From Phocaeicola intestinalis (GTDB lineage: Bacteria > Bacteroidota > Bacteroidia > Bacteroidales > Bacteroidaceae): a stretch of 43,751 bases of DNA. Numbering within the stretch: position 1 is the stretch's first letter; each line of letters opens with the position of its first letter. Positions 1 through 7,891 of the stretch are shown here, in pieces. The stretch is taken from assembly GCF_014837065.1 (NCBI RefSeq), contig NZ_JACSPP010000029.1, positions 1 to 43,751 on the forward strand, in the 5' to 3' direction. Both the position numbers and the translations under genes were made by a program. The notes under the pieces are model-generated. The model was not told the DNA's origin. It did not search any database and worked only from the letters and a program-made list of their open reading frames with translations.

Positions 1-69
1 CTCATCACAGAAGCGAAAATGCCTCAAAAACTCATCCCAAATCATCGCACGATAAATTCAAAACAGCTT

Positions 70-750
70 CTAAATCTTACTTGCCCGTAATATCTCACGT
101 TTGCCTTCTGGAGGACCGGGCAAGCGTTCTACGGTAAAGCCTGCAGCTTGTAGGGTACGACGCACGATACCTTTAGCACAATAGGTAGTGAGGATACCTC
201 CAGGATTCAAATGGGTAAAAAGACGGGTAAAGAGTTCCGGACTCCACATCTCAGGTTGTTTTTCGGGAGCGAAGGCATCGAAATAGATTATGTCGTACAA
301 ATCGGGGAAAGTATAGGTAGTAAAGTCGGTTTGTACCTTGTGTAAAGTGAAAAAAGGGGTAAGCGGAACGTCTTTTTCCCATGGTGCAGTATGAAGTGTA
401 CGGAAAGCTGTGGCATGTTCGGGAGAAATCTGTTCGGGATAAGCAAGACAGTTTGCCAGTTCGGGTGTTATAGGGTAGCGTTCAAGGGTGGTATAATATA
501 CGGTACGTCCGGATTTTCCGGCTGCAAGCAAGGTAAGGAAGGCATTCAGTCCTGTGCCGAAGCCTATTTCCAATATGTGGGGAGAGGGAGAAGGATGGTG
601 TTCCAGTCCCATTCGGATAAAGATGTGTTCCGATTCGGTGAGTGCTCCTTTTACAGAATGGTAGTGTTCATTCAATTCGGGGACGAAGAGTGTGTTGCTT
701 CCATCAGCGGTTTGTTCGAGTTCTATCATCTTTATTTGTGGTTTAGTCAA
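70..750 (-). CDS. mnmD: tRNA U34 (mnm5s2U-type) methyltransferase, MnmD family
   Basis: A 226-residue SAM-dependent methyltransferase of the MnmD/MnmC N-domain family, which adds the last methyl group to the modified wobble uridine (mnm5s2U34) of certain tRNAs. The SAM-binding motif LEIGFGTGLNAFLTL is near residue 60, the family motif FDAFAPEKQPEMW near residue 157, and TYCAKGIVRRTL followed by LPGPPEGKREILRA closes the protein. It lacks the C-terminal FAD oxidase half of the enterobacterial MnmC fusion, so it is the stand-alone form usual in Bacteroidetes. It is the last gene of a leftward group, 34 nt behind the YqaA-like gene, and probably cotranscribed with it. Family call is firm; the exact substrate is inferred from the family. 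Confidence 0.88.
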   Translation of the reverse strand: MTKPQIKMIELEQTADGSNTLFVPELNEHYHSVKGALTESEHIFIRMGLEHHPSPSPHILEIGFGTGLNAFLTLLAAGKSGRTVYYTTLERYPITPELANCLAYPEQISPEHATAFRTLHTAPWEKDVPLTPFFTLHKVQTDFTTYTFPDLYDIIYFDAFAPEKQPEMWSPELFTRLFTHLNPGGILTTYCAKGIVRRTLQAAGFTVERLPGPPEGKREILRASKI

Positions 751-784
751 TATATTTCAAGTTTAAGCCAGATTTTTTCACTTC

Positions 785-1246
785 TTACATTAAATCAATT
801 ACCCCTAGCGTTGCAGCTACCAAGATAGTATAACGTGCCAGTTTTCCAAGGGTCATCGAGAGTGTTACTATCCATACGTTGGCGCGCATCCAACCCAGCA
901 CAATGAGGATGGCGTCACCTATCACAGGCAAGAAAGAAAACAATGCCATCCACGAACCTCGCCCACGAATAAAACGTTCGGCACGGTCCATCTGTTTTTT
1001 ATCTACCTTCAGGTATTTCTCTATCCATTCCATTTTGCCCAGATGCCCTATCCAGTAGCAAGTAATGCCTCCTAATGCATTGCCACTGGTTGTAGCAATT
1101 GTAGACCATACAGGATCCAACCCTAATCCTACACATGCCAACAGAACAGCTTCAGATGAGAATGGCAAGACAGTTCCGGCAAGAAAGGCGGAAATAAACA
1201 TCCCGATGTATCCCCAGTCTGTCAGAAGTTGAAAAAATGCATCCAT
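785..1246 (-). CDS. small DedA/VTT-domain membrane protein, YqaA family
   Basis: A 153-residue inner-membrane protein of the DedA/VTT superfamily, short YqaA type. It opens with a hydrophobic segment (GYIGMFISAFLAGTVLPFSSEAVLL) carrying the conserved re-entrant-loop pattern with a proline and a glutamate. Further segments follow near residues 45-65 (GNALGGITCYWIGHLGK) and 98-150 (FSFLPVIGDAILIVLGWMR), which includes the conserved F/R-x-x-P-x-x-G-D core. Relatives act in lipid scrambling or membrane homeostasis; the exact role of YqaA proteins is not known. Its start overlaps the end of the upstream membrane-protein gene by 25 nt, which points to translational coupling. Confidence 0.82.
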   Translation of the reverse strand: MDAFFQLLTDWGYIGMFISAFLAGTVLPFSSEAVLLACVGLGLDPVWSTIATTSGNALGGITCYWIGHLGKMEWIEKYLKVDKKQMDRAERFIRGRGSWMALFSFLPVIGDAILIVLGWMRANVWIVTLSMTLGKLARYTILVAATLGVIDLM

Positions 1247-2163
1247 AGATTAAATAAACAAAGTGAAACCCATAAGATAAGGGTAGTATTGAACAGGATA
1301 TGCGAAACCCGGTTGAACGTCAGGGCAAAATAATGTGCACTTATCAAAGAGGCAGGAATCAACATCAATGGTAACAATGCCTGGAAATATTGTGGCTGTA
1401 ACACACACAAAAGGTTAAGCCAAAGCATCATCCATACAAAGATACGCAACAGAATACGTGTCTGTACTTTGTCTTTGAAGGCAGACCGCAGGTAGAATGT
1501 GCCGTAAATACCGGAGAATATCAGAACAATGCTCCATGACACATAATGAGTGAGCGTCAGTGTATGATAGTTGATGGGCTGGAATTGGAACAGACGCATC
1601 AGGTAAGGATAAACCGCTTCTAAGTCGTCTGTCCATACGTAGTATCCGAACAGTAGCCAGTAGGGTAGTGTAAAGCCGATAATGCCGGCAAAGAAACTAC
1701 GGATATTGAGTGAACGCAGGCTGATAGTGTGTATATATAATAAAGGTGTAAGCCAGGCCAATGCAGGAAGTATAAAACTGCTTAGCCCCAGACAGAAGAA
1801 TGCTTGAAACAGGGCTCCAGAAGCATAAGGAGACTCGTAGCTCCGAAAAAGGAACAAGAGCATCAGTATAAACAAAACTGGCAAAATACATGTCAGCGAA
1901 GTTTCGTGTAAGAACGGCATAGCTGCATAAAGCAACAGGAACAGAACTGCGGGAAGTGTAGTGCGGGTACGTATTAAAACGAACTTGGTTTCTGTTTCAA
2001 TCAGCAGGTAAGAGGTAAGTCCATATGCCAGCAACGAACTTATGCTTGGCCAATCATGAACCGAAGAAAGTGTCCAAACGATCAGCGTAAGAATAGCAGC
2101 TACAGGAAGGGTCAATCTTCCTGTAGCTACTTGGTATTGGAATCTGTTTCTTGATGAAAACAT
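1222..2163 (-). CDS. polytopic membrane protein of unknown function
   Basis: A 313-residue, very hydrophobic protein with about eight to ten predicted membrane segments spread over the whole length (for example around residues 18-38, 60-110, 118-140, 155-175, 210-228, 240-262 and 288-308). No enzymatic motif is visible. Spacing to purD upstream is 50 nt and it overlaps the YqaA-like gene downstream by 25 nt, so the three are probably one transcript. Proteins of this sort beside purD occur in other Bacteroides genomes as conserved hypotheticals, to my recollection. I do not assign a function. Confidence 0.75.
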   Translation of the reverse strand: MFSSRNRFQYQVATGRLTLPVAAILTLIVWTLSSVHDWPSISSLLAYGLTSYLLIETETKFVLIRTRTTLPAVLFLLLYAAMPFLHETSLTCILPVLFILMLLFLFRSYESPYASGALFQAFFCLGLSSFILPALAWLTPLLYIHTISLRSLNIRSFFAGIIGFTLPYWLLFGYYVWTDDLEAVYPYLMRLFQFQPINYHTLTLTHYVSWSIVLIFSGIYGTFYLRSAFKDKVQTRILLRIFVWMMLWLNLLCVLQPQYFQALLPLMLIPASLISAHYFALTFNRVSHILFNTTLILWVSLCLFNLWMHFFNF

Positions 2164-2213
2164 AATTAACAGTTCATTGATTTATGACACACAGATAATA
2201 TAACGAGTATCAT

Positions 2214-3488
2214 TTATAAATCAAATCCGATGTCGGAACGGAAATATTTCTTCTCGAAATGAATCTTTCCGGCATTGGTGAACGATTGTCTTAAGGCTTC
2301 TTCTTTATTGGTTCCATACGAGCTGACGGCAATGACACGTCCGCCGTTTGTTACCACTTGCCCGTCTTTTATTGCCGTTCCGGCATGGAACACGATGCTT
2401 CCGCCTGCTTTGGCTTCTTCAATGCCGCTGATGGGGAATCCTTTCTGATAGGCTTCGGGATAACCGCCGGATACCAGCATGACACATACGGCTGAGCGCG
2501 AATCGATTTCCAAGGTCTTTTCATGGAGGTTTCCGTTTGCCACGCCTTCGAAGAGGTCTACCAGGTCGCTCTTGATGCGAAGCATGACGCTTTCCGTCTC
2601 GGGGTCGCCCATACGTACGTTGTATTCGATGACCATCGGGTCTCCTTTTACGTTGATAAGTCCGAAAAAGATGAATCCTTTGTAGTCCAATCCTTCAGCA
2701 GCCAGCCCTTCTACCGTGGGACGGATAATGCGGTCTTCTACCTTTTGCATCCATGCTTTGTCGGCAAACGGAACGGGAGATACCGAACCCATACCGCCAG
2801 TATTCAGTCCTTTGTCGCCTTCGCCGATGCGTTTGTAGTCTTTGGCTTCGGGCAGAATCTTATAATGTTTTCCATCGGTCAGTACAAATACCGAACATTC
2901 GATGCCGCTCAGGAATTCTTCGATGACAACGGTTGCCGAAGCGTTTCCGAACATTCCTCCCAGCATTTCTTTCAATTCTTTCTTAGCTTCTTCCAAAGTG
3001 GGAAGGATAAGCACGCCTTTGCCGGCACACAAGCCGTCGGCTTTCAGCACGTAAGGTGCCTGCAGGGTTTCGAGGAATGCCAGTCCTTCTTCCAGGTTGG
3101 CAGAAGTTATGCTTTTATAGCCTGCCGTAGGGATGCCGTGACGTTGCATGAACCCTTTAGCGAATTCCTTGCTTCCCTCCAAGGTTGCTCCGGCTTTCGA
3201 CGGACCGATAACCGGAATATTTTTCAAGGCTTCATCGTTGCGGAAGAAGTCGTAGATGCCTTTTACCAGCGGGTCTTCAGGACCCACTACCAGCATGTCG
3301 ATGCTGTTTTCAAGGACAAAACGTTTGATGGCTTCGAAGTCATCGGCTTTGATGGCTACGTTTTCGCCTACCTCTTGCGTTCCGGCATTGCCCGGAGCGA
3401 TGTACAGCTTTTCTACTTTCGGACTTTGTGCGATTTTCCATGCCAATGCATGTTCGCGTCCGCCTGAACCTAATAACAGTAGTTTCAT
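2214..3488 (-). CDS. purD: phosphoribosylamine--glycine ligase
   Basis: A 424-residue GAR synthetase, which joins glycine to 5-phosphoribosylamine with ATP in the second step of purine synthesis, in the cytosol. The N-terminal fold shows [15 protein letters not shown] and APGNAGT. The ATP-grasp core shows [14 protein letters not shown] (about 146-159), the glutamate-containing stretch [26 protein letters not shown] and [14 protein letters not shown] (about 291-304), which provides metal and ATP ligands. Length is normal for the family. The start ATG precedes the glycine-rich motif by six codons, as is usual. No consensus promoter is obvious just upstream; a 14-bp inverted repeat lies between it and the peptidase gene. 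Confidence 0.97.
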   Translation of the reverse strand: MKLLLLGSGGREHALAWKIAQSPKVEKLYIAPGNAGTQEVGENVAIKADDFEAIKRFVLENSIDMLVVGPEDPLVKGIYDFFRNDEALKNIPVIGPSKAGATLEGSKEFAKGFMQRHGIPTAGYKSITSANLEEGLAFLETLQAPYVLKADGLCAGKGVLILPTLEEAKKELKEMLGGMFGNASATVVIEEFLSGIECSVFVLTDGKHYKILPEAKDYKRIGEGDKGLNTGGMGSVSPVPFADKAWMQKVEDRIIRPTVEGLAAEGLDYKGFIFFGLINVKGDPMVIEYNVRMGDPETESVMLRIKSDLVDLFEGVANGNLHEKTLEIDSRSAVCVMLVSGGYPEAYQKGFPISGIEEAKAGGSIVFHAGTAIKDGQVVTNGGRVIAVSSYGTNKEEALRQSFTNAGKIHFEKKYFRSDIGFDL

Positions 3489-3526
3489 ATCCGTTCGATT
3501 TAAGTTGATGTCTTTTATTATATTTA

Positions 3527-3582
3527 TTCACCACAGAGGACACAGAAGCACACTGCGTTTTTATTATTTCCTCTGTGGTGAA
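3527..3582. repeat. inverted repeat with 14-bp perfect arms (CACAGAGG family)
   Basis: Arms at 3527-3540 (TTCACCACAGAGGA) and 3569-3582 are exact reverse complements with a 28-nt A/T-rich loop. The element sits between the 3' end of the peptidase gene and the start of purD. It could act as a transcript-end stabiliser or terminator, but there is no clear T-run. Related CACAG-containing inverted repeats occur at 19769-19802 and 33224-33292. Confidence 0.75.
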
Positions 3583-3598
3583 ATCGGGTCATATCGGG

Positions 3599-5881
3599 TT
3601 ATTTTAAATAATCAAGGAAATAACGCGTGATGTGTTCATGCAGGTGAACGCGGTCACGTCCCATCATGTTATGCCCGTCTTCGGGATAGATGAAGAGGTC
3701 GGGATGCGTTCCGGCATCGATGCATGCACGCAGGAAGGTAATCGTATGTTGGGGAACGCACGTGGGGTCCATTCCGCCGATGATGATTTCCAACCTTCCT
3801 TTCAGATTGCCGGCTTTGGCTTTCAAATCCCGGCTTTTATATCCTTCGGGATTGGTTTGCGGCGTGTCCATATAGCGTTCGCCGTACATCACTTCGTAAT
3901 ATTTCCAGTCGATGACCGGACCTCCAGCCACGCCTACCTTGAAGAGGTCAGGGTAAGTCAGCATCAGGTTGGTGGTCATATAGCCGCCGAAACTCCAGCC
4001 GTGTACGCCTATCTTTCCGGCATCCACATACGGAAGTGATTGCAGGAACTTGACTCCTTCCACTTGGTCTTTGGCTTCTTCTGCGCCTAATTGGCGGAAG
4101 GTGCAGTTTTCGAACTGAATGCCCCGGTTATCACTTCCCCGGTTGTCTACCGTAAGCATTACATAGCCTTGTTGTGCCATATAAAGGTCCCATCCGCGTG
4201 CATCATAGAAGCGTGTGTTGTGAATCATCTGTGCGTGCGGACCGCCATATACGTAGATAATGGCAGGGTATTTCTTGTTCGGGTCGAAGCCCACCGGCTT
4301 AATCAGGCGATAATACAGGTCGGTCTTTCCGTCGGCGGCTTTGATGGTGCCGATGCTGATTTCGGGCAAGTTGTATTGTTCTTTCATCGGGTCGGTGGCA
4401 GTAAGCAATGTAACGCCTTTTTTCCCGTCGGTAGGCAGGATGCTGATTTCACGTGGAACATCGTTCGAAGTGAAATTGTCTATCAGGAATGTTCCGTTTT
4501 CCGAGAGTTGCGCGCGGTGCATTCCGTCCCGTTTGCCTATCAAGGTACGTTTCCCGGCCTTTACATCGAGGCTGAAGACATTGGTCTGGAGCGGAGAGAT
4601 TTCCGTGCTTCCGATGATGACGGTCTTCATCTTCTTGTTAAAACCTAAGATTTCCTGCACCAGCCAGTCTCCTTGGGTGAGCGGGGCGGTCTGCAGGTAT
4701 TCGCAATACGTGTCGTCCGCATCCTTTCCGATTTTCCATTCGCCTGCCTGAGGCTTTTGGGTATCCATTAGATAAAGGTGGTGATACCCGTCGCGTTGGC
4801 TCCAGTAGATGAACTTGGTTTCGTCCCAGGGCAAGAAAGCCAAGGGGTGTTGCGGCTCTACGTAACGGGCATGCTTCTCTTCGTAAAGCACGCCTTTCTT
4901 CTCGCCGGTTTCGGCATTGTATTGCACCAGTTGTGCGTGGTTCTGGTCGCGGTTCAGTTCGATGACATAGATGTCTTTCTCGTCGGGCGACCAGCTGATG
5001 TTGGTAAAGTAACGGTCGGTTGGGTCACCTGCCTGCAGGTAAATGGTTTTTCCCGTCTTTACATGATAGATGCAGACGGTCACCTTGTGGCTGGTCATGC
5101 CTGCCATCGGATATTTGTCGGGCACGAGGGTTGCGATGCGGGTGGTGGTGTTCACCTGCGGATAATCGGTCACCATGCTTTGGTCCATCCGGTAGAAGGC
5201 CAGATACGTGCCTTTCGGGCTCCAGAACGTACCTTTCATGATGCCGAACTCGTTGCGGTGAACCGCTTGGCCGTAAACGATGTCGTTATCTATTTCCTTT
5301 CCACCCGTTGGGTGCGGGCTTACCGCGGTGGAAAAATCCCCGTGGTTGGCAATATATAAATGGTCGCCTGCCGTATAAGCAAGATAGCCGTTCTCTTTGC
5401 AGAAATCAAAGTTGGTGGCGTTTGCTTCTTGGATGCGGAACATGTTGGTTAACTTCTTCTGGATAAAGTCATAGAAGAAGACATAGCTTTCACTTTTTTC
5501 TTCATCTCCCACATAGTCCGAAAACATCAGGAGGTTCCGGTTTTCCCAAGGCAGGGAAGCGCCTTGCAGGGTGTGAAGCGGCTTGATGGGAGCTAAAAGT
5601 TTGTACGGCTTTTCTCCGTTTTGCAAGGCTTCGTTCACTTCTTTCAATGTCACCAGTATAGTTTCTTCTCCGGTACGGTTATCTATTTGCCTGATATCGT
5701 CCACATCTGCACGCACACATACATCTCCCCACCATTGCAACCCTGGTAAGTTTTGAGGAGTCAGGTTAAAATAATTGCTTCCACCGGGAATCACATCATC
5801 CAGTGTGAACGCTTTTTTTTCTTGGGCGCACAAAGTAACGGTCATGCAAAGTGTTATAATAAATGATAGAAATTTTTTCAT
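3599..5881 (-). CDS. secreted S9 family peptidase, dipeptidyl peptidase IV type
   Basis: A 760-residue exported serine peptidase. A signal peptide (KKFLSFIITLCMTVTLCAQ) ends near residue 19. Residues about 60-480 form the DPP-IV beta-propeller (repeated WSPDEKDIYV, FLPWDETKFIYW and similar). The C-terminal alpha/beta hydrolase has YGGPHAQM, the nucleophile motif GWSFGGYM (about residue 630), an Asp in GGMDPTCVPQHT and the His in PEDGHNMMG. In Bacteroidales such enzymes cut X-Pro or X-Ala dipeptides from peptides in the periplasm or at the surface; the precise specificity is not visible here. Upstream lies a 130-nt repeat array with several TAAGTTTG units that may supply the promoter. It is transcribed in the same direction as the methyltransferase gene upstream. 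Confidence 0.92.
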   Translation of the reverse strand: MKKFLSFIITLCMTVTLCAQEKKAFTLDDVIPGGSNYFNLTPQNLPGLQWWGDVCVRADVDDIRQIDNRTGEETILVTLKEVNEALQNGEKPYKLLAPIKPLHTLQGASLPWENRNLLMFSDYVGDEEKSESYVFFYDFIQKKLTNMFRIQEANATNFDFCKENGYLAYTAGDHLYIANHGDFSTAVSPHPTGGKEIDNDIVYGQAVHRNEFGIMKGTFWSPKGTYLAFYRMDQSMVTDYPQVNTTTRIATLVPDKYPMAGMTSHKVTVCIYHVKTGKTIYLQAGDPTDRYFTNISWSPDEKDIYVIELNRDQNHAQLVQYNAETGEKKGVLYEEKHARYVEPQHPLAFLPWDETKFIYWSQRDGYHHLYLMDTQKPQAGEWKIGKDADDTYCEYLQTAPLTQGDWLVQEILGFNKKMKTVIIGSTEISPLQTNVFSLDVKAGKRTLIGKRDGMHRAQLSENGTFLIDNFTSNDVPREISILPTDGKKGVTLLTATDPMKEQYNLPEISIGTIKAADGKTDLYYRLIKPVGFDPNKKYPAIIYVYGGPHAQMIHNTRFYDARGWDLYMAQQGYVMLTVDNRGSDNRGIQFENCTFRQLGAEEAKDQVEGVKFLQSLPYVDAGKIGVHGWSFGGYMTTNLMLTYPDLFKVGVAGGPVIDWKYYEVMYGERYMDTPQTNPEGYKSRDLKAKAGNLKGRLEIIIGGMDPTCVPQHTITFLRACIDAGTHPDLFIYPEDGHNMMGRDRVHLHEHITRYFLDYLK

Positions 5882-5895
5882 ATAGGTTGTGATTT

Positions 5896-6015
5896 TAGTT
5901 TTTGAGTTCTTTAGTTTGTAAGTTTTTCAGGCTCTTGAGTTCTTGAAACTTTAAACCAAAGAACTTACAAACTCAAAAACTTACAAACTTACAAACTTAC
6001 AAACTTACAAACTTA
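5896..6015. repeat. TTGAGTTCTT / ACTTACAA repeat block with an 8-bp tandem array
   Basis: The gap between the peptidase and the methyltransferase is almost wholly repeat. At 5979-6015 the 8-mer ACTTACAA occurs in about 4.5 perfect tandem copies; on the minus strand the unit reads TAAGTTTG, which fits the Bacteroides -7 box TAnnTTTG. The left part (about 5896-5945) carries inverted, degenerate versions (TTTGTAAGTTTTT, TTGAGTTCTT). The array ends inside the stop codon of the methyltransferase gene (6013-6015). A short related block is at 33043-33068. Confidence 0.85.
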
Positions 6016-7527
6016 ATTTTCTTCTTCCGGTTTCCGGCGGCGATGCATATAGCGCAGGTTTGCCGGGATTCTGGCCAGTTTATCACTTTCTTCATTGCGT
6101 GAGAAACGTTTCGGTTCTTCGCGATTGAAAGCTTGTTTGCGTTCCCGTGTAAACTCTTTGCCGTCTTCAGCCCTGCGAGGACGGAACGAACGACGGTCAT
6201 CTTCTTCCCTGCGACGGTCTTCACGCGGACGAAATCCCGGTTTATCCCATTCCCGACGGGCGCTGTCACGGAAACGTTCTTTACCTTCGCGCCGTCCGTA
6301 TTCCACTTTTTCACCGTGATGACGCGCACGTACTATCTTTTCTTCACCCTTTGGCTTGAATTCTTTGTCAGGATTCTCACTACGGAATTCACGATATTTA
6401 CCGTCAAATAGTTGGTATTTGCGGAACTGACATTCCAAAGCACCGTTGAAGAGCGGAATTTTTACTGATGCTTTCAGTCCGATCTGGTCGAAACATTCGT
6501 CCCGATAACTCAATATCCACGCATCATTACCTGTAAATGCGTGTTTCAACCGTTCGCCTATCATCTGATACAATCCTAACAAGTCATCTGAAGAGATACG
6601 TTCGCCATAAGGCGGATTCATAATGATAAGACTCTTTTCTTTGGGTTGCTCAAATTGTTGGAACGCCTGTACCTTCAATACGATGTCTTTGGTCAATCCG
6701 GCTGCCTTTACATTATGAGTTGCTATTTCATTGGCTTTCGGATTGTTGTCGTAACCGTAAATTTTGTGGGTAAATTCACGTTCCTGTGAATCATCGTTGT
6801 AGATGGAGTCCAGCAGTTCCTTATCAAAGTCTTTCCATTTCTCAAAAGCAAATTCTTTACGAAACACGCCTGGAGCTATATTTCTGGCTATCAGTGCCGC
6901 TTCAATGGGGATGGTGCCCGAACCGCACATCGGGTCTATCAGGTCGCATTCTCCCCGCCAGCCTGTCATTAGAATCATTCCGGCCGCAAGCACCTCGTTC
7001 AAGGGTGCCTCTACTTGTTCCTGCCGATAACCGCGGCGATGAAGCGATTCGCCCGAACTATCAAGTGAAAGTGTGCATTGATCTTCAGCAATGTGAATAT
7101 TCAGTGCCAAGTCAGGGTTATTGATCCGTACCGATGGACGACTTCCGGTTTTTTCGCGGAAATAATCAACAATGGCATCTTTTACTTTATAGGCTACAAA
7201 TTTGGAGTGACGGAAAACCTCCGAAAATACCACTGCATCTACCGAAAAGCTGGTCGTATTATCCATATAATTCTCCCAAGCTATGGCTTTTACGGCATTG
7301 TACACCTCGTCGGCATTTGTCGCCTGAAAATGTTTGATGGGTTTCAGCACGCGGATAGCAGTGCGCAAGTTGAAATTGGCGCGGTACATCATTGTTTTGT
7401 CTCCGGTAAACGATACCATACGCCGTCCGATCTGGATGTTTCCTGCTCCCAGTTCGGTGAGTTCTTGTGCCAATATTTCTTCCAATCCCTGGAAGGTTTT
7501 GGCGATCAGCTCGAATTCTTGGTTCAT
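6013..7527 (-). CDS. THUMP-domain 23S rRNA (guanine-N2) methyltransferase, RlmL/RlmK-L N-part type
   Basis: A 504-residue class I RNA methyltransferase. The N-terminal THUMP domain (about 1-165) begins FELIAKTFQGLEEILAQEL. The catalytic domain has DPMCGSGTIPIEAALIARN (about 195-213) for SAM binding and NPPYGER (about 303-309), the (N/D)PPY motif that positions the target base. This matches the RlmL guanine-N2 methyltransferase half of the enterobacterial RlmKL fusion. An added tail of about 115 residues (390-504) is extremely rich in Arg, Glu and Lys (RRREEDDRRSFRPRR and similar), probably disordered and RNA binding. A consensus promoter lies at 7562-7593. Family call is firm; the modified base is inferred. 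Confidence 0.9.
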   Translation of the reverse strand: MNQEFELIAKTFQGLEEILAQELTELGAGNIQIGRRMVSFTGDKTMMYRANFNLRTAIRVLKPIKHFQATNADEVYNAVKAIAWENYMDNTTSFSVDAVVFSEVFRHSKFVAYKVKDAIVDYFREKTGSRPSVRINNPDLALNIHIAEDQCTLSLDSSGESLHRRGYRQEQVEAPLNEVLAAGMILMTGWRGECDLIDPMCGSGTIPIEAALIARNIAPGVFRKEFAFEKWKDFDKELLDSIYNDDSQEREFTHKIYGYDNNPKANEIATHNVKAAGLTKDIVLKVQAFQQFEQPKEKSLIIMNPPYGERISSDDLLGLYQMIGERLKHAFTGNDAWILSYRDECFDQIGLKASVKIPLFNGALECQFRKYQLFDGKYREFRSENPDKEFKPKGEEKIVRARHHGEKVEYGRREGKERFRDSARREWDKPGFRPREDRRREEDDRRSFRPRRAEDGKEFTRERKQAFNREEPKRFSRNEESDKLARIPANLRYMHRRRKPEEEN

Positions 7528-7561
7528 CTTATAGTAAATTACGTAATTTCAAATAATTGTG

Positions 7562-7593
7562 CAAAATTAGGAATTTTCATTCAGTCAATCAAA
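7562..7593 (-). promoter_or_regulatory. promoter of the RlmL-like gene
   Basis: On the minus strand TAATTTTG (plus 7562-7569) fits the -7 box and TTTG (7590-7593) the -33 box, 20 nt apart. The -33 box is half of the palindrome CAAACGTTTG (7590-7599). Confidence 0.7.
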
Positions 7594-7662
7594 CGTTTGC
7601 GTGTGTTTCTTGCGCACCTTGCTGTTATTTGTGCGGCTAGAAGGGGGAGTACTATAAAATAA

Positions 7663-7691
7663 AATCCCTAAGTTGTAACAACTTAGGGATT
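7663..7691 (-). terminator. probable former tRNA-Asp terminator, stranded outside the island
   Basis: A 14-bp perfect stem (7663-7676 with 7678-7691, practical loop of about 5 nt) is followed on the minus strand by TTTTATTTTATAG. It lies just outside the left att repeat. Before the island inserted it would have stood immediately downstream of tRNA-Asp, so I infer that it is that gene's original terminator. Confidence 0.75.
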
Positions 7692-7712
7692 CATAAGCGA
7701 ATATTTTTTATT

Positions 7713-7735
7713 TTTATTGCGGTGCGTACGGGACT
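7713..7735. repeat. attL: direct repeat of the tRNA-Asp 3' end
   Basis: These 23 bases are identical to 18138-18160. Positions 7720-7735 copy the last 16 nt of the tRNA-Asp gene (T-arm side to discriminator base). No complete tRNA is present here, so this is the duplicated core site left by site-specific integration. Confidence 0.92.
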
Positions 7736-7833
7736 TTAACTTACACAATCAAGAAATCTCATAAAACTGCAATATACTGATAATAATCAAATTATTATAA
7801 ATCGGCTATATTACTAAATATCATTAAATACCT

Positions 7834-7864
7834 TTTGCTATTTCAATTATTGGGTGTATATTTG
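7834..7864 (+). promoter_or_regulatory. integrase promoter with direct-repeat operator candidate
   Basis: TTTG at 7834-7837 and TATATTTG at 7857-7864 are 19 nt apart, an excellent Bacteroides promoter. Two copies of TTGGGTGT (7850-7857 and 7862-7869) straddle the -7 box, and CACCCAAT at 7883-7890 mirrors them. They could be the site of an autoregulator. An 8-bp inverted repeat ATAATAAT/ATTATTAT lies at 7780-7798 between att and promoter. Confidence 0.75.
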
Positions 7865-7891
7865 GGTGTTGAATTTCAAACGCACCCAATT

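Noticed and set aside
1..69. Possible partial gene at the window's left edge
   Set aside because: Too short to judge; no motif or clear frame can be supported.
2523..3467. Long plus-strand open frame (314 codons) opposite purD
   Set aside because: Exact antisense shadow of the well-identified purD gene; no family motif and no promoter.
5979..6015. CRISPR-like short regular repeats
   Set aside because: An 8-bp perfect tandem without spacers is a simple-sequence array; no cas genes are nearby.
7835..7891. Upstream start for the integrase
   Set aside because: The ATG coincides with the -33 promoter box and lies before the predicted transcription start; the ATG at 7892 begins the normal family N-terminus.
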